Of a stretch of DNA of 64,000 bases, positions 51,776-60,652 are shown piece after piece (position 1 is the first letter of the stretch; the number at the start of each line of letters is the position of its first letter). Source of the DNA: Anaerolineaceae bacterium UBA4775 (GTDB lineage: Bacteria > Chloroflexota > Anaerolineae > Anaerolineales > Anaerolineaceae); NCBI GenBank assembly GCA_002403205.1, contig DHHJ01000022.1, positions 25,954 through 89,953 on the forward strand, given 5' to 3'. A program made the translations under genes and the position numbers. Below the pieces are notes generated by a model that was not told where the DNA came from, made no database searches, and was given only the letters and a program-made list of their open reading frames with translations.

Positions 51776-53260
51776 TCAGCCCTCCACATTCTTTGTTGGT
51801 CTTAAGAGAAATTCTGAGCCCTTGCCGAGCTTGGTGATCTCGAGGGGTGAAACCCCCAGTTCTCTTGCTAATATTTCTACAATACGGGGGGTGTCAAACC
51901 CGCCCTGGCAGCGACCTGTTCCTAACCAGGTGCGGCGCTTAATGGCATCATATGTTGTAGCTGGGAGCGGTGCATGAATCTCGGCGATGATTTCACCTTC
52001 GGTGACATTTTCACAGCGGCAAATGATGCGACCATATCTGGGGTCCATATCCACCAGCAATTTTCGGTCCTTTTGCGACATCTCCCTGAAACGTGGGCGA
52101 GCTGGTCGGATGGGATCCCAATCCTTCTTGACGCGTAATTCCTCACCGGCATCTTTCAAAAGGTCAACGACTTCTTGGGCAATGGCTGGTGAAGAAGCCA
52201 GCCCCGGGGATTCAATGCCACCCAGGTTGACGAACCCCTGCACTTCTTTGGGAATTTCAATGATGTAGTCTGCATTGTAATTCACCCCTGGCGTTTTACA
52301 GGGGGCGTTGCCCATCGGACGTAAACCGGCGAATGTCGCAATCACATGTTTCTTGCTAAGCGAGGGAATAAGCTTCCGGGCGCCTGACCAGATCTCTTCC
52401 ATACCAGCAAGTGTTGTCGAGGTGTCCGTTTTGTCTTGGATAATATTAGCATTGGGGCCGAGGATTGTGTTACCGTGGACTGTGGCTGTTACCAAAATGC
52501 CCTTGCCTTTTTCGGAGGGTACCGGGAAGAGCACATTATCAATTTGAACATCTGCCTGATCAAAGACGAAATATTCGCCTTTGCGTGGTTTGATGATAAA
52601 CTCTGGACGGACGCCCGCTTGATGCATAACAAAATCAGAAAAGAGCCCGGCAGCGTTGATAACCCAGCGGGAGAAAAAGTCACCACGGTTTGTTTTAATG
52701 CCTATGATGCGGCTGCCATCCATGATGAATTCTTTAAATTCAGTGTTTAACTTAATCTCTGCCCCATTCATGACTGCATTTTCAGCAGCCGCAACAGTGA
52801 CTGCGAAGGGATCGCAAATGCCGCCGGTGGAGGCCCACAATGCTCCGCTGGTTTCAGGAGTAATATTCTTCTCTCGCCGTCGAACTTCAGGCCCGCTCAA
52901 TATCGCACAACCAGGGACCCCATTCTTTTTTGCCTGTGTCATCAAAACGTCAAGGGCGGGCAATTCGTCTTCACCGACGGCGACGACAAAGTCTCCCCGC
53001 CGCTCGAAGGCAAAATTCAACTCACCTGCCAATTGATCCCACATGGCATTGCCTTTTACATTCATGCGTGCTTTGAGCGTGTTGGGTAAAGGATCATAAC
53101 CGGCATGGACAATCGCTGTGTTGGCGGCGGTTGTACCCATGCATACATCCGCTTGCTTTTCAATCAAAAGCGCTTTCCCTTCATAGCGTGATAGTGTGCG
53201 CGCGATAATACATCCTACCACGCCGCCCCCAATTATGATGAAATCATACTTTTCTTGCAC
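51776..53260 (-). CDS. glpA: GlpA-like glycerol-3-phosphate dehydrogenase with BFD-like domain
   Basis: A 494-residue FAD oxidoreductase. The FAD motif is DFIIIGGGVVGCIIARTLSR; the DAO-family core covers residues 1-370. The C-terminal BFD-like [2Fe-2S] domain starts RIICRCENVTEGEIIAEI and continues to GTGRCQGGFD. The last motif normally ends in Cys (CQGGFC); here it is Asp, leaving three Cys. It should oxidise glycerol-3-phosphate to DHAP in the anaerobic manner. First gene of a three-gene operon divergent from the glycerol uptake genes, which supports the substrate. Confidence 0.9.
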   Translation of the reverse strand: MQEKYDFIIIGGGVVGCIIARTLSRYEGKALLIEKQADVCMGTTAANTAIVHAGYDPLPNTLKARMNVKGNAMWDQLAGELNFAFERRGDFVVAVGEDELPALDVLMTQAKKNGVPGCAILSGPEVRRREKNITPETSGALWASTGGICDPFAVTVAAAENAVMNGAEIKLNTEFKEFIMDGSRIIGIKTNRGDFFSRWVINAAGLFSDFVMHQAGVRPEFIIKPRKGEYFVFDQADVQIDNVLFPVPSEKGKGILVTATVHGNTILGPNANIIQDKTDTSTTLAGMEEIWSGARKLIPSLSKKHVIATFAGLRPMGNAPCKTPGVNYNADYIIEIPKEVQGFVNLGGIESPGLASSPAIAQEVVDLLKDAGEELRVKKDWDPIRPARPRFREMSQKDRKLLVDMDPRYGRIICRCENVTEGEIIAEIHAPLPATTYDAIKRRTWLGTGRCQGGFDTPRIVEILARELGVSPLEITKLGKGSEFLLRPTKNVEG

Positions 53261-54198
53261 ATTAACCTCCTTGTTTGGTTTACTTCTACTATCCGATCAT
53301 CTTGGCTTGGATCTGGATTGATGATGGTTCGCTGAATGGTCAACTTCGATTTCCAAAGAGTTATTGTCATGGAATATTCTCTATTATGCCGGGGTTTGTT
53401 TGATCTCAAGGGGTCTGTTAATAATATTCAAAGGTTAAATAAGTATTGATTTGCAAAGGTCGCCATTTAGCACTGTTGATAGGCATTTGTGAGTTTGATG
53501 GATGATAATGGGGGATAAAAAAGAGATCAAGTGTGCATTGCAGCTCCTTGATCCCGGTTATGATTAATTTATGGTGTATCTTCTTCATCGGATTAGCGTT
53601 TTCATTTAAACTTGACATGATTTAATTTGACAGAGAATACAGCGTGAAGGTTCCTAGGTGCCAAACCTTTCATGAAATTATACTATCATATTTTTAGGAT
53701 TTGGATTCAATTGTGGTAATAAACTCGTTTGGCAAAAATCAATCATGACAGCTGCAAACCTTAAAATTTGTTGATCCTAGAATCACAATTCAACTAAAAT
53801 AAAGACTTGCTCCTTGCAATTTGCCATGAAATATGATAAAAATACTATCAAGTTCGTATTGCAAAAAGTGAATAAGCATACATTCTCATTCGAAGGTTTA
53901 AAAAATGCCAGTCCTTTGGAACAGAGTATTTAAAAAAATGCACATGTTATGGTTATCTTCCATCAGATACGCCAAGGCATATTCAGAGTGCAAGCCCATC
54001 CCCTATTTATTATGAAATAGGGGCTTTTGTTTAAAATTGTGCATTTTTTGATTTTCAATAATTTGGCTTACTGGGTCTGCACTGTTCAGCGGGGGACCGA
54101 TCAGGAAAGGAGGTGTTTATCGGAGAAAAGGATTGGGAAGTATGGGTCGACAATTGTGGTTTGTATCAATCTTTTATCACTAAGGAGAAATAGGAAAA
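53261..54198. other. Divergent regulatory region of the glycerol regulon
   Basis: A gene-free gap of 938 bases, clearly more AT-rich than the coding DNA. It holds TTGACA boxes (53612 and about 53627), related sites with ATATGATA (at about 53688, inverted, and 53830), an inverted repeat TGATA-N7-TATCA (about 53838), a terminator-like hairpin (54000-54032) and a 13-codon ORF (ATG about 54142) just before glpF. I see no protein gene or RNA gene that I can name. It probably carries the promoters of both glycerol operons. Confidence 0.5.
54000..54032 (+). terminator. Terminator-like hairpin in the glpF leader
   Basis: CCCCTATTT (54000-54008) pairs perfectly with AAATAGGGG (54015-54023), loop ATTATG, then CTTTTGTTT. 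It lies about 165 bases upstream of glpF with no gene before it, so it may be an attenuator or the end of a short RNA. Confidence 0.7.
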
Positions 54199-54996
54199 AT
54201 GAAAGATAGAATATCTAAAGAATTTATCGGCGAAGTCTTTGGGACTTTTGTGCTAATCCTTTTGGGCGATGGTGTTGTTGCACATGTTGGGTTAGCACCC
54301 CGTCTAGCAGCCCCGGCCTATAACTGGAACACAATTGTGTTTGGCTGGTGTTTTGCAGTTATCGTTGCTGTTTACGTATCCGGTGGTGTGTCCGGTGCGC
54401 ATATTAACCCAGCAGTGACCTTAGCCCTGGCTTTCAAGCGCGATTTTCCATGGAAGAAAGTGTTGCCCTACATTGTTGCTCAAATGATCGGTGCTTTCCT
54501 GGGTGCCGCAGCTGTCTTCCTGATCTATCGTGATGGCCTGGTTGCTGCAGGTATGCCGAATGTTTGGTCGACCGGTCCTGGTTCAGTCTTCACCTCCTCC
54601 TTCTGGGGTGGCGAAGGTGCTGCCGCCACAGGTTCGTACAGCATGGTGACTGCCATTGTTGCCGAGTTCTTTGGCACGATGGTGCTGCTGTGGGGCGTTA
54701 TGGCTGCTGGCGATTCGAAGAATTTGGGCCTCAAGAACAATCTTGGCCCAATGCTGGTTGGCTTTACCGTCTTGGCAGTCGGTCTCTCCTTGGGCGGCCC
54801 CTCGGGCTATTCAATTAACCCTGCCCGTGATCTTGGTCCTCGCATCTTCGGTGCACTCGTGGGCACCAAGGGCCTGTTTGATGGCCTTTACTGGCTGATC
54901 CCACCTGTCCTGATCCCTGCCATTGCTGGACCTATTGGCGTTGTATTGTATGATCTTTTTATCAGCAAACAACTTCCCGAAGGAGAATCCGAATAA
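54199..54996 (+). CDS. glpF: Glycerol uptake facilitator (aquaglyceroporin)
   Basis: A 265-residue MIP-family channel with six membrane helices. The two pore loops carry GAHINPAVTLALAFKRDF and GYSINPARDLGPRIFGAL. The Asp after the second NPAR is the mark of glycerol-conducting members rather than water channels. It lets glycerol into the cell. AAGGAGAAATAGGAAAA precedes the ATG. First gene of the glpF-dhaK-dhaL-glpK-orf-dhaM series. Confidence 0.96.
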   Translation: MKDRISKEFIGEVFGTFVLILLGDGVVAHVGLAPRLAAPAYNWNTIVFGWCFAVIVAVYVSGGVSGAHINPAVTLALAFKRDFPWKKVLPYIVAQMIGAFLGAAAVFLIYRDGLVAAGMPNVWSTGPGSVFTSSFWGGEGAAATGSYSMVTAIVAEFFGTMVLLWGVMAAGDSKNLGLKNNLGPMLVGFTVLAVGLSLGGPSGYSINPARDLGPRIFGALVGTKGLFDGLYWLIPPVLIPAIAGPIGVVLYDLFISKQLPEGESE

Positions 54997-55018
54997 ATCA
55001 GGGATAAACAGGTAGATA

Positions 55019-56020
55019 ATGAAAAAATTAATTAATAAACCAGAAGAAGTAGTAAATGAGGAATTGAAAGGCATTGAAGCTGCTCATCCTGACCTGGTAA
55101 AGGTCTATTACGATCCTGACTACATCGTACGAGCTGATGCACCTGTAAAAGGTAAGGTTGGTATCGTTTCGGGCGGCGGCAGCGGTCATGAACCCATGCA
55201 CGGTGGTTTTGTTGGCATGGGCATGTTGGACGCAGCCTGCCCGGGTGCTGTTTTCACCAGCCCGACCCCTGACCAGATGCTCGAAGCGACCAAAGCTGTG
55301 GATGGCGGTGCAGGTGTTTTACACCTTGTCAAGAACTACACCGGTGATGTCATGAACTTCGAAATGGCTGCAGATCTGGCCAAAGCTGATGGGATTGAAG
55401 TTGAAGCGGTGGTGATTGATGACGATGTTGCGGTGAAAGACAGCCTGTGGACTGCCGGACGGCGGGGCGTTGGCCTAACCGTGCTGATGGAAAAAATCGT
55501 CGGCGCGGCTGCAGAAGAAGGCCGATCATTGCAAGAACTCGCAAACCTGGCACGCAAGATCAACGGGCAAGGCCGCAGTATGGGTATGGCGCTCACATCC
55601 TGTGTGGTTCCCCACGTGGGCAAGCCAACCTTTGACCTGCCCGAAGATGAGATGGAGATTGGCATTGGCATTCATGGTGAGCCAGGCCGCACTCGGATGA
55701 AGATTAAACCTGCCGATGAGGTAACCGAGATGCTCCTGACGCCTATCGTTGAAGACCTGCCTTTCGAGTCCGGAGATGAAGTGCTGTTGTTTGTCAACAG
55801 CATGGGTGGCACACCCTTGATCGAGCTCTACATTGTATATCGCAAAGCCGTTGAGCTGCTCGAGGCAAAGGGCATCAAAGTCGTCCGAAATTTGATCGGC
55901 CCCTATATCACGAGTTTGGAGATGGCTGGCACTTCCATTACGTTATTGAAGATGGATGACGACCTGATCAAGCTCTGGGATGCACCGGTCAAGACAGCTG
56001 GCTTGCGCTGGGGTGCCTAA
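55019..56020 (+). CDS. dhaK: Dihydroxyacetone kinase subunit DhaK
   Basis: A 333-residue subunit that binds dihydroxyacetone covalently. The signature GGGSGHEPMHGGFVGMGMLD and the catalytic-His region GIGIHGEPGRTRMKI are present. With DhaL and the PTS protein DhaM it makes DHAP from phosphoenolpyruvate. It begins 22 bases after glpF. A 13-bp hairpin separates it from dhaL. Confidence 0.97.
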   Translation: MKKLINKPEEVVNEELKGIEAAHPDLVKVYYDPDYIVRADAPVKGKVGIVSGGGSGHEPMHGGFVGMGMLDAACPGAVFTSPTPDQMLEATKAVDGGAGVLHLVKNYTGDVMNFEMAADLAKADGIEVEAVVIDDDVAVKDSLWTAGRRGVGLTVLMEKIVGAAAEEGRSLQELANLARKINGQGRSMGMALTSCVVPHVGKPTFDLPEDEMEIGIGIHGEPGRTRMKIKPADEVTEMLLTPIVEDLPFESGDEVLLFVNSMGGTPLIELYIVYRKAVELLEAKGIKVVRNLIGPYITSLEMAGTSITLLKMDDDLIKLWDAPVKTAGLRWGA

Positions 56021-56037
56021 TTAGACGATTGTTGATT

Positions 56038-56068
56038 TTAGGGTCTGGAGAAAACCTCCAGACCCTAA
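56038..56068 (+). other. Intercistronic hairpin between dhaK and dhaL
   Basis: TTAGGGTCTGGAG (56038-56050) and CTCCAGACCCTAA (56056-56068) form a perfect 13-bp stem with loop AAAAC. No T run follows, so it is not a normal terminator. It may set the ratio of the two kinase subunits or protect mRNA ends. Confidence 0.8.
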
Positions 56069-56083
56069 CCTAGTGAGGTTTAA

Positions 56084-56722
56084 GTGGCTGTTACAAGAGA
56101 AGATGTTCTAAAGTGGATTCGCGCCTACGCAGAAGTCCTTGCGGAAAATATGGAGTACCTGACGGAACTCGATGCACAAATTGGTGATGCAGACCACGGC
56201 GCGAACATGAACAGAGGCTTTCGAACCGTTCTGCAAAAATTACCTGATAACGAAGATAAAGACATTGGAACCATTATGAAAGTCGTGGGCATGGCCCTGC
56301 TTTCCAAAGTCGGCGGTGCCGGCGGACCTTTGTATTCAACGATATTTATTCAGGCAGGTAAAACGATTGATGGCGTATTAGAGTTTGAGTTAGAGGACTG
56401 GGCGAAAGCGCTTGAGGCGGCTACCACCGGTGTGATCAATTTGGGAAAAGCCTCTCTGGGGGATAAAACAATGGTTGACGCGTTAATCCCGGCTGTTGAG
56501 GCCTTGAAAGAAGCATCTCAACAAGGTCTGTCACTCGGGGAGGGATTGGCATTGTCGGCAAAAGCAGCTGAAGATGGCATGATAGCGACAATCCCCCTTG
56601 TGGCCCGCAAGGGACGCGCAAGCTATCTGGGCGAACGAAGCGCCGGTCATCAGGATCCCGGTGCGACTTCAACCTTCATGCTGCTGGATACTGCCGCAAA
56701 AGTCTGGGCAAATGATTGTTAA
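56084..56722 (+). CDS. dhaL: Dihydroxyacetone kinase subunit DhaL
   Basis: A 212-residue ADP-binding subunit of PTS-type Dha kinase. The Asp-rich Mg-ADP site is AQIGDADHGANMNRGF; VGGAGGPLYSTIFIQAGK and LGERSAGHQDPGATSTF follow. The start is GTG 56084, six bases after GAGG. It phosphorylates DhaK-bound dihydroxyacetone and is re-phosphorylated by DhaM. Confidence 0.96.
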   Translation: MAVTREDVLKWIRAYAEVLAENMEYLTELDAQIGDADHGANMNRGFRTVLQKLPDNEDKDIGTIMKVVGMALLSKVGGAGGPLYSTIFIQAGKTIDGVLEFELEDWAKALEAATTGVINLGKASLGDKTMVDALIPAVEALKEASQQGLSLGEGLALSAKAAEDGMIATIPLVARKGRASYLGERSAGHQDPGATSTFMLLDTAAKVWANDC

Positions 56723-56761
56723 ATTAAGATGCAACCTAGTAAAACTCAAAAGGAGTAAATA

Positions 56762-58261
56762 ATGGCAAAATATGCAGTCGCAATTGATCAAGGTACGACC
56801 AGCACCCGCTTTATGATTTTTGATTACAACGGTGCGGCGGTAGGATATGATCAAAAGGAGCATGAGCAAATTTATCCTAAACCAGGTTGGGTTGAACATG
56901 ATCCCCTGGAAATCTGGCAAGCCACACAAGACGTGATCGCTGGTGCCTTACAGAAATACAAAATTGACATCAAAGACATCGCAGCCTGCGGTGTGACCAA
57001 CCAGCGTGAGACCACTGTGGTCTGGGAAAAGGCAACCGGCAAACCGGTTTACAATGCCATCGTCTGGCAGGATACCCGCACCGACCAGATCTGCAATGAA
57101 CTGGCCAATGATGGCGGCCAGGATCGCTTCCGAGAAAAAGTTGGTCTGCCCCTGGCAACCTACTTCTCCGGCCCCAAAATCAAGTGGATCCTCGAAAATG
57201 TTGAGGGTGTCCGTGAGAAAGCTGAAAAGGGCGAAGTCCTGTTTGGCAATATTGACACCTGGGTGATCTGGAACCTGACCGGTGGCCCCAAGGGCGGTGT
57301 GCATGTTACGGATGTGACCAATGCCTCCCGCACCATGTTGATGAACCTGGAAACCCTGGATTGGGATCCAGATATGTTAGAGGTGATGGGCATCCCCCGC
57401 GCCATGCTGCCAGAAGTCAAAGCTTCATCCGAAGTGTATGGCTACTGCAAGAATAGCGGCCTGGAGGGCATCCCAATGGCCGGAGACCTGGGTGACCAGC
57501 AGGCAGCTTTGTTTGGGCAGACCTGTTACGATCCCGGTGAAGCCAAGAACACCTACGGCACGGGCTGTTTCATGCTGCTCAACACTGGCACCACGCCGAT
57601 CCAATCCAAGAATGGTTTGCTGACCACCCTGGGTTACAAGATCGGTGATCAACCGGCCGTGTACGCACTGGAAGGATCCATTGCCATCACCGGCGCTTTG
57701 GTGCAATGGCTGCGTGACAACTTACATATGATTGAAAAATCAACCGATATCGAAATGCTGGCCAAATCTGTTGAGGATAGCGGCGGCATTTACTTCGTGC
57801 CAGCCTTCTCCGGTTTGTTTGCACCCTACTGGAAGAGCGATGCCCGTGGCGTGATTGTCGGCTTGACTCGCTACATCACCGCCGGTCACATTGGCCGCGC
57901 AGTTCTTGAAGCCACTGCCTATCAGACTCGCGAGGTCTTGGATGCGATGAACCTGGATTCAGGTGTCGATCTCACCGCTCTCAAGGTTGACGGCGGCATG
58001 GTCTTCAACGAGCTCTTGATGCAATTCCAATCTGATATTCTTGGTGTTCCCGTGATTCGACCGACCGTTGCTGAGACGACGGCTTTAGGCGCAGCCTATG
58101 CTGCTGGCCTGGCTGTTGGTTTCTGGGAGAAAGTTGATGACCTGCGCGCCAACTGGGGTATCGATAAGGAATGGCACCCCAAGATGGATGCTGAAGAGCG
58201 TAAGAAACTCTACAAAGGTTGGAAGAAAGCTGTTACCCGCACCTTTGATTGGGTTGAGTAA
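56762..58261 (+). CDS. glpK: Glycerol kinase
   Basis: A 499-residue FGGY kinase that turns glycerol into glycerol-3-phosphate. Motifs are AVAIDQGTTSTRFMIFDYNG, YNAIVWQDTRTDQICNEL, the TNASRTMLMNLETLDWDPDM region, GDLGDQQAALFGQTCYDPGE and LKVDGGMVFNELLMQFQSDI. Length and motifs are normal for GlpK. AAAAGGAG lies before the ATG. A terminator follows. Confidence 0.98.
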   Translation: MAKYAVAIDQGTTSTRFMIFDYNGAAVGYDQKEHEQIYPKPGWVEHDPLEIWQATQDVIAGALQKYKIDIKDIAACGVTNQRETTVVWEKATGKPVYNAIVWQDTRTDQICNELANDGGQDRFREKVGLPLATYFSGPKIKWILENVEGVREKAEKGEVLFGNIDTWVIWNLTGGPKGGVHVTDVTNASRTMLMNLETLDWDPDMLEVMGIPRAMLPEVKASSEVYGYCKNSGLEGIPMAGDLGDQQAALFGQTCYDPGEAKNTYGTGCFMLLNTGTTPIQSKNGLLTTLGYKIGDQPAVYALEGSIAITGALVQWLRDNLHMIEKSTDIEMLAKSVEDSGGIYFVPAFSGLFAPYWKSDARGVIVGLTRYITAGHIGRAVLEATAYQTREVLDAMNLDSGVDLTALKVDGGMVFNELLMQFQSDILGVPVIRPTVAETTALGAAYAAGLAVGFWEKVDDLRANWGIDKEWHPKMDAEERKKLYKGWKKAVTRTFDWVE

Positions 58262-58280
58262 AATACTTTTTTTCGTTCAA

Positions 58281-58312
58281 AAGGGGCGACGGCTTGCCGT
58301 CGCCCTTTGTCT
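58281..58312 (+). terminator. Rho-independent terminator after glpK
   Basis: GGGCGACGGC (58284-58293) pairs with GCCGTCGCCC (58296-58305), extended by A-T and G-T pairs, and followed by TTT. The T run is short, so some read-through to the small membrane gene and dhaM is likely. Confidence 0.75.
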
Positions 58313-58357
58313 TATGTCAGTTTATGTCCGTTCATAGTCTATATTTTGGAGATTGCA

Positions 58358-58612
58358 TTGGGTAAACAGAAAGATGAGAAAAAGCCGGTAACTTTAGAAC
58401 GAAAACCCTGGATTGAAAGATCCAAAGGAATCAGGATCATCACAATTGTCAGTTTAGGTTTAGCCCTATGGATTGGTTATCAAATTGTCCGGGTTGAAAA
58501 TGATTGGGGTAAAGCCATCTTGTGGGGTGTTATCTTTGGTGGAAGTACCTGGCTGGTTTATCTGGGGATGAACACTTTTCATTCTTTATTTAATCGGGAT
58601 AAGAAGGATTAA
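58358..58612 (+). CDS. Small hypothetical membrane protein in the glycerol operon
   Basis: An 84-residue protein with a charged N-terminus (MGKQKDEKKPVTLERKPW), two membrane helices (about residues 27-44 and 52-71) and a basic tail (HSLFNRDKKD). The start is TTG 58358, with GGAG exactly six bases before it; a longer frame begins inside the glpK terminator and is less likely. It lies between glpK and dhaM. I do not recognise the family. Confidence 0.65.
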   Translation: MGKQKDEKKPVTLERKPWIERSKGIRIITIVSLGLALWIGYQIVRVENDWGKAILWGVIFGGSTWLVYLGMNTFHSLFNRDKKD

Positions 58613-58767
58613 ACGATCAGTCATCAGCGACCGAATTGCTTGGTGTATGAGAGGCTCTTGCAAAGCACAGGAAGTGGTCTCATACAGCATCTTCTGTTGT
58701 CATTATTGGTATCATTTTCAATTTGTTCATCAATAGGATAAATTCAGGATTAGTTAAGGTCATTATC

Positions 58768-59520
58768 ATGGTTAATTTGCTGCTTGTGTCGCACAGTAAA
58801 AAATTAGTAGAAGGCGTGGCTGAAATGGCGCGCCAAATGATTTCCTCTGAAAAGGTCAAAATTGCTACAGCAGCGGGTGTAGGGGAGGACAATCAGGAAC
58901 TGGGCACCAATGCGTTGGAGATTGTGGAGGCTATCGAAGAGATTTATACCGAAGATGGCATTCTGGTTTTGATGGACTTGGGGAGCGCTATTCTCAGCAC
59001 GGAGATGGCATTTGAGCTCATCCCGGAGGAGATGAAAGCCAACATCAAGATCTGCCCAGCCCCCTTTGTTGAAGGCGCGATATCTGCGGGGGTCCAGTCT
59101 GGATTGGGATCAGACTTGGAGACTGTTTACCGCGAAGCTGTGAATTCGCTGAGCGCCAAGATTGCACAAGTGTCTGATGATGAAGGCGAACCCTACGCGG
59201 AGGAGATTTACCCCGCAATCACGCCAAAGCTGGAAGCCGAGGTCAGCGAAGTAACCCTCACCGTCCCGTGTGAACAGGGTTTGCATGCTCGGCCAGCGGT
59301 TTTATTCGTCAAAACGATCAATAATTTTGATGCGACGGTGATGGTCAAAAACCTGACTGAGAATAAAGGCCCCGTAGAGGCCAACAGCTTGATTTCGGTG
59401 ATGTTGATTGCGGCGCGTAAGGGGGATGTGGTGCATATTACCGCTGAGGGGCCTCAAAAGGATGAGGTCATTGCGGCTTTGGTGGACCTGTTCGATCGCA
59501 ATTTTGACGAAAAGGGCTGA
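58768..59520 (+). CDS. dhaM: PTS-type dihydroxyacetone kinase phosphotransferase subunit DhaM (IIA-HPr)
   Basis: A 250-residue protein of two PTS domains. The EIIA-mannose-like domain (residues 1-130) starts MVNLLLVSHSKKLVEGVAEM with the phospho-His in VSHS and has LVLMDLGSAILSTEMAFEL. The HPr domain (about 165-250) has the phospho-His in CEQGLHARPAVLFV and VEANSLISVMLIA. The partial EI domain found in E. coli DhaM is absent, so phosphate must come from a separate EI. The start is ATG 58768 with AAGG upstream. It donates phosphate to DhaL-bound ADP. Confidence 0.93.
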   Translation: MVNLLLVSHSKKLVEGVAEMARQMISSEKVKIATAAGVGEDNQELGTNALEIVEAIEEIYTEDGILVLMDLGSAILSTEMAFELIPEEMKANIKICPAPFVEGAISAGVQSGLGSDLETVYREAVNSLSAKIAQVSDDEGEPYAEEIYPAITPKLEAEVSEVTLTVPCEQGLHARPAVLFVKTINNFDATVMVKNLTENKGPVEANSLISVMLIAARKGDVVHITAEGPQKDEVIAALVDLFDRNFDEKG

Positions 59521-59625
59521 ATTGAGCCTTGTGTTTAGCGCCTATATTGATTATCCAAGGGACGCGCACTCAATCCTCGACTCTTTCACAGGGTTTAGGT
59601 AAGCATTCTAAACCTTGGAATGACA

Positions 59626-59858
59626 ATGTTAATCCCGCTCAATGGGGAATTCCTTACCTTTTATTTGCCGGATCAGCAGGCGGAAATTGATCTCCCGTTG
59701 ATTGAACCGGTGGAACTGGCTGAGTTCCTGGGAGGGCTGGGGATATCTGCCCCAGAAGTGCAGCCTGTCGTCCTCACCGGTCAATTGCGGATTTGCACAG
59801 GGCGTGCATTCGCAACCGGGATGTGGTAATGATCTTACCGGGTATCGATGGGGGGTAA
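59626..59858 (+). pseudogene. MoaD/ThiS-like sulfur-carrier gene with an apparent frameshift
   Basis: The first frame (MLIPLNGEFLTFYLPDQQ to VVLTGQLRICTGR) ends at TAA 59827-59829 without the C-terminal Gly-Gly. In another frame, the sequence RNRDVVMILPGIDGG runs to TAA 59856-59858, exactly the end of a ubiquitin-like sulfur carrier. One extra base near 59790 would join them. The carrier's terminal Gly would be adenylated by the MoeB-like neighbour 25 bases downstream. This is either a broken gene or a sequence error. Confidence 0.7.
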
Positions 59859-59882
59859 AATGCAAAACGACGACTTGATGCT

Positions 59883-60618
59883 ATGGGACTTGAGCGATAT
59901 ACCCGGCACCTGTCGCTGCCAAACTTTGGTAAAACGGGGCCATTAAGGCTGAAGCAGGCCACGGCCCTGGTGGTTGGCGTGGGTGGGCTGGGGTCCGTCT
60001 CATCGCTGCACCTGTCGCGGGTGGGCGTGGGCACCATCGGGCTGATGCACGATGATCTGGTCAGCCGAGATAACTTGCACCGGCAGATCCTTTACACAAC
60101 GGACGATCTGGGTGAGTCAAAATTGGCCAGGGTGGTTGAAACATTAAAACACCATAACCCGGAGGTGAATTTCATCACCTACCCGCACAGGTTAACCGGG
60201 GAGAATGCCCTCACCATCATCAGGAACTATGATCTGGTGATTGACGGGACGGAGAACGTCCAAGCCCGGCAGGTGATCAACCAGGCCAGTGTCAAGCTGG
60301 ATAAACCTTATCTTCATGGCGCTGTCAACCTGTATGATGGCGAGGTGAGCGTGTTGTATACCTCACAGGGACCATGTTGGAGGTGCCTGTACCCCCATCG
60401 CTCTGGACATGGCCTGGAAAAAACGGCTGAACAATTGCCTGTGTTGAATACGCTGCCAGCGGTGGTGGCTGCACTGCAGGCCACAGAAGCCATCAAACTG
60501 CTTCCCGGGGGTAGGCAAGCCCCTGATCGGGCAAGTGCTGCTTTACAATGCGCTTCCTACAGCCTTTGAGCGGATTGAGATCGGCAAAGACCCCCATTGC
60601 CCTGTGTGTGGAAGCTGA
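59883..60618 (+). CDS. MoeB/ThiF-family adenylyltransferase with an apparent frameshift
   Basis: An E1-like enzyme that adenylates the C-terminal Gly of a MoaD/ThiS-type carrier. Present are LERYTRHLSLPNFGKTGPLR, the nucleotide loop VVGVGGLGSV, RDNLHRQI, the DGTEN segment and the first zinc pair CWRC. The first frame stops at 60569 with a non-native end. From about 60505 another frame reads GVGKPLIGQVLLYNALPTAF and ends DPHCPVCGS at 60618, which supplies the second zinc pair. Removing one base in CCCGGGGG would restore the family length of about 245. Confidence 0.8.
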
Positions 60619-60652
60619 AACGGGGAGGATAAAACAGACGACGTTACCGGAA

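Noticed and set aside
53612..53640. TTGACA-based promoter in the glycerol control region
   Set aside because: The -35 is perfect, but the hexamers at 17 or 18 bases match the -10 consensus poorly, so I do not call it.
54142..54183. 13-codon leader ORF before glpF
   Set aside because: It has a weak ribosome site and lies after, not before, the terminator-like hairpin, so it does not fit an attenuator.
59760..59830. Programmed -1 frameshift in the MoaD-like gene
   Set aside because: No slippery heptamer or following pseudoknot is visible at the junction, so an indel is the simpler explanation.
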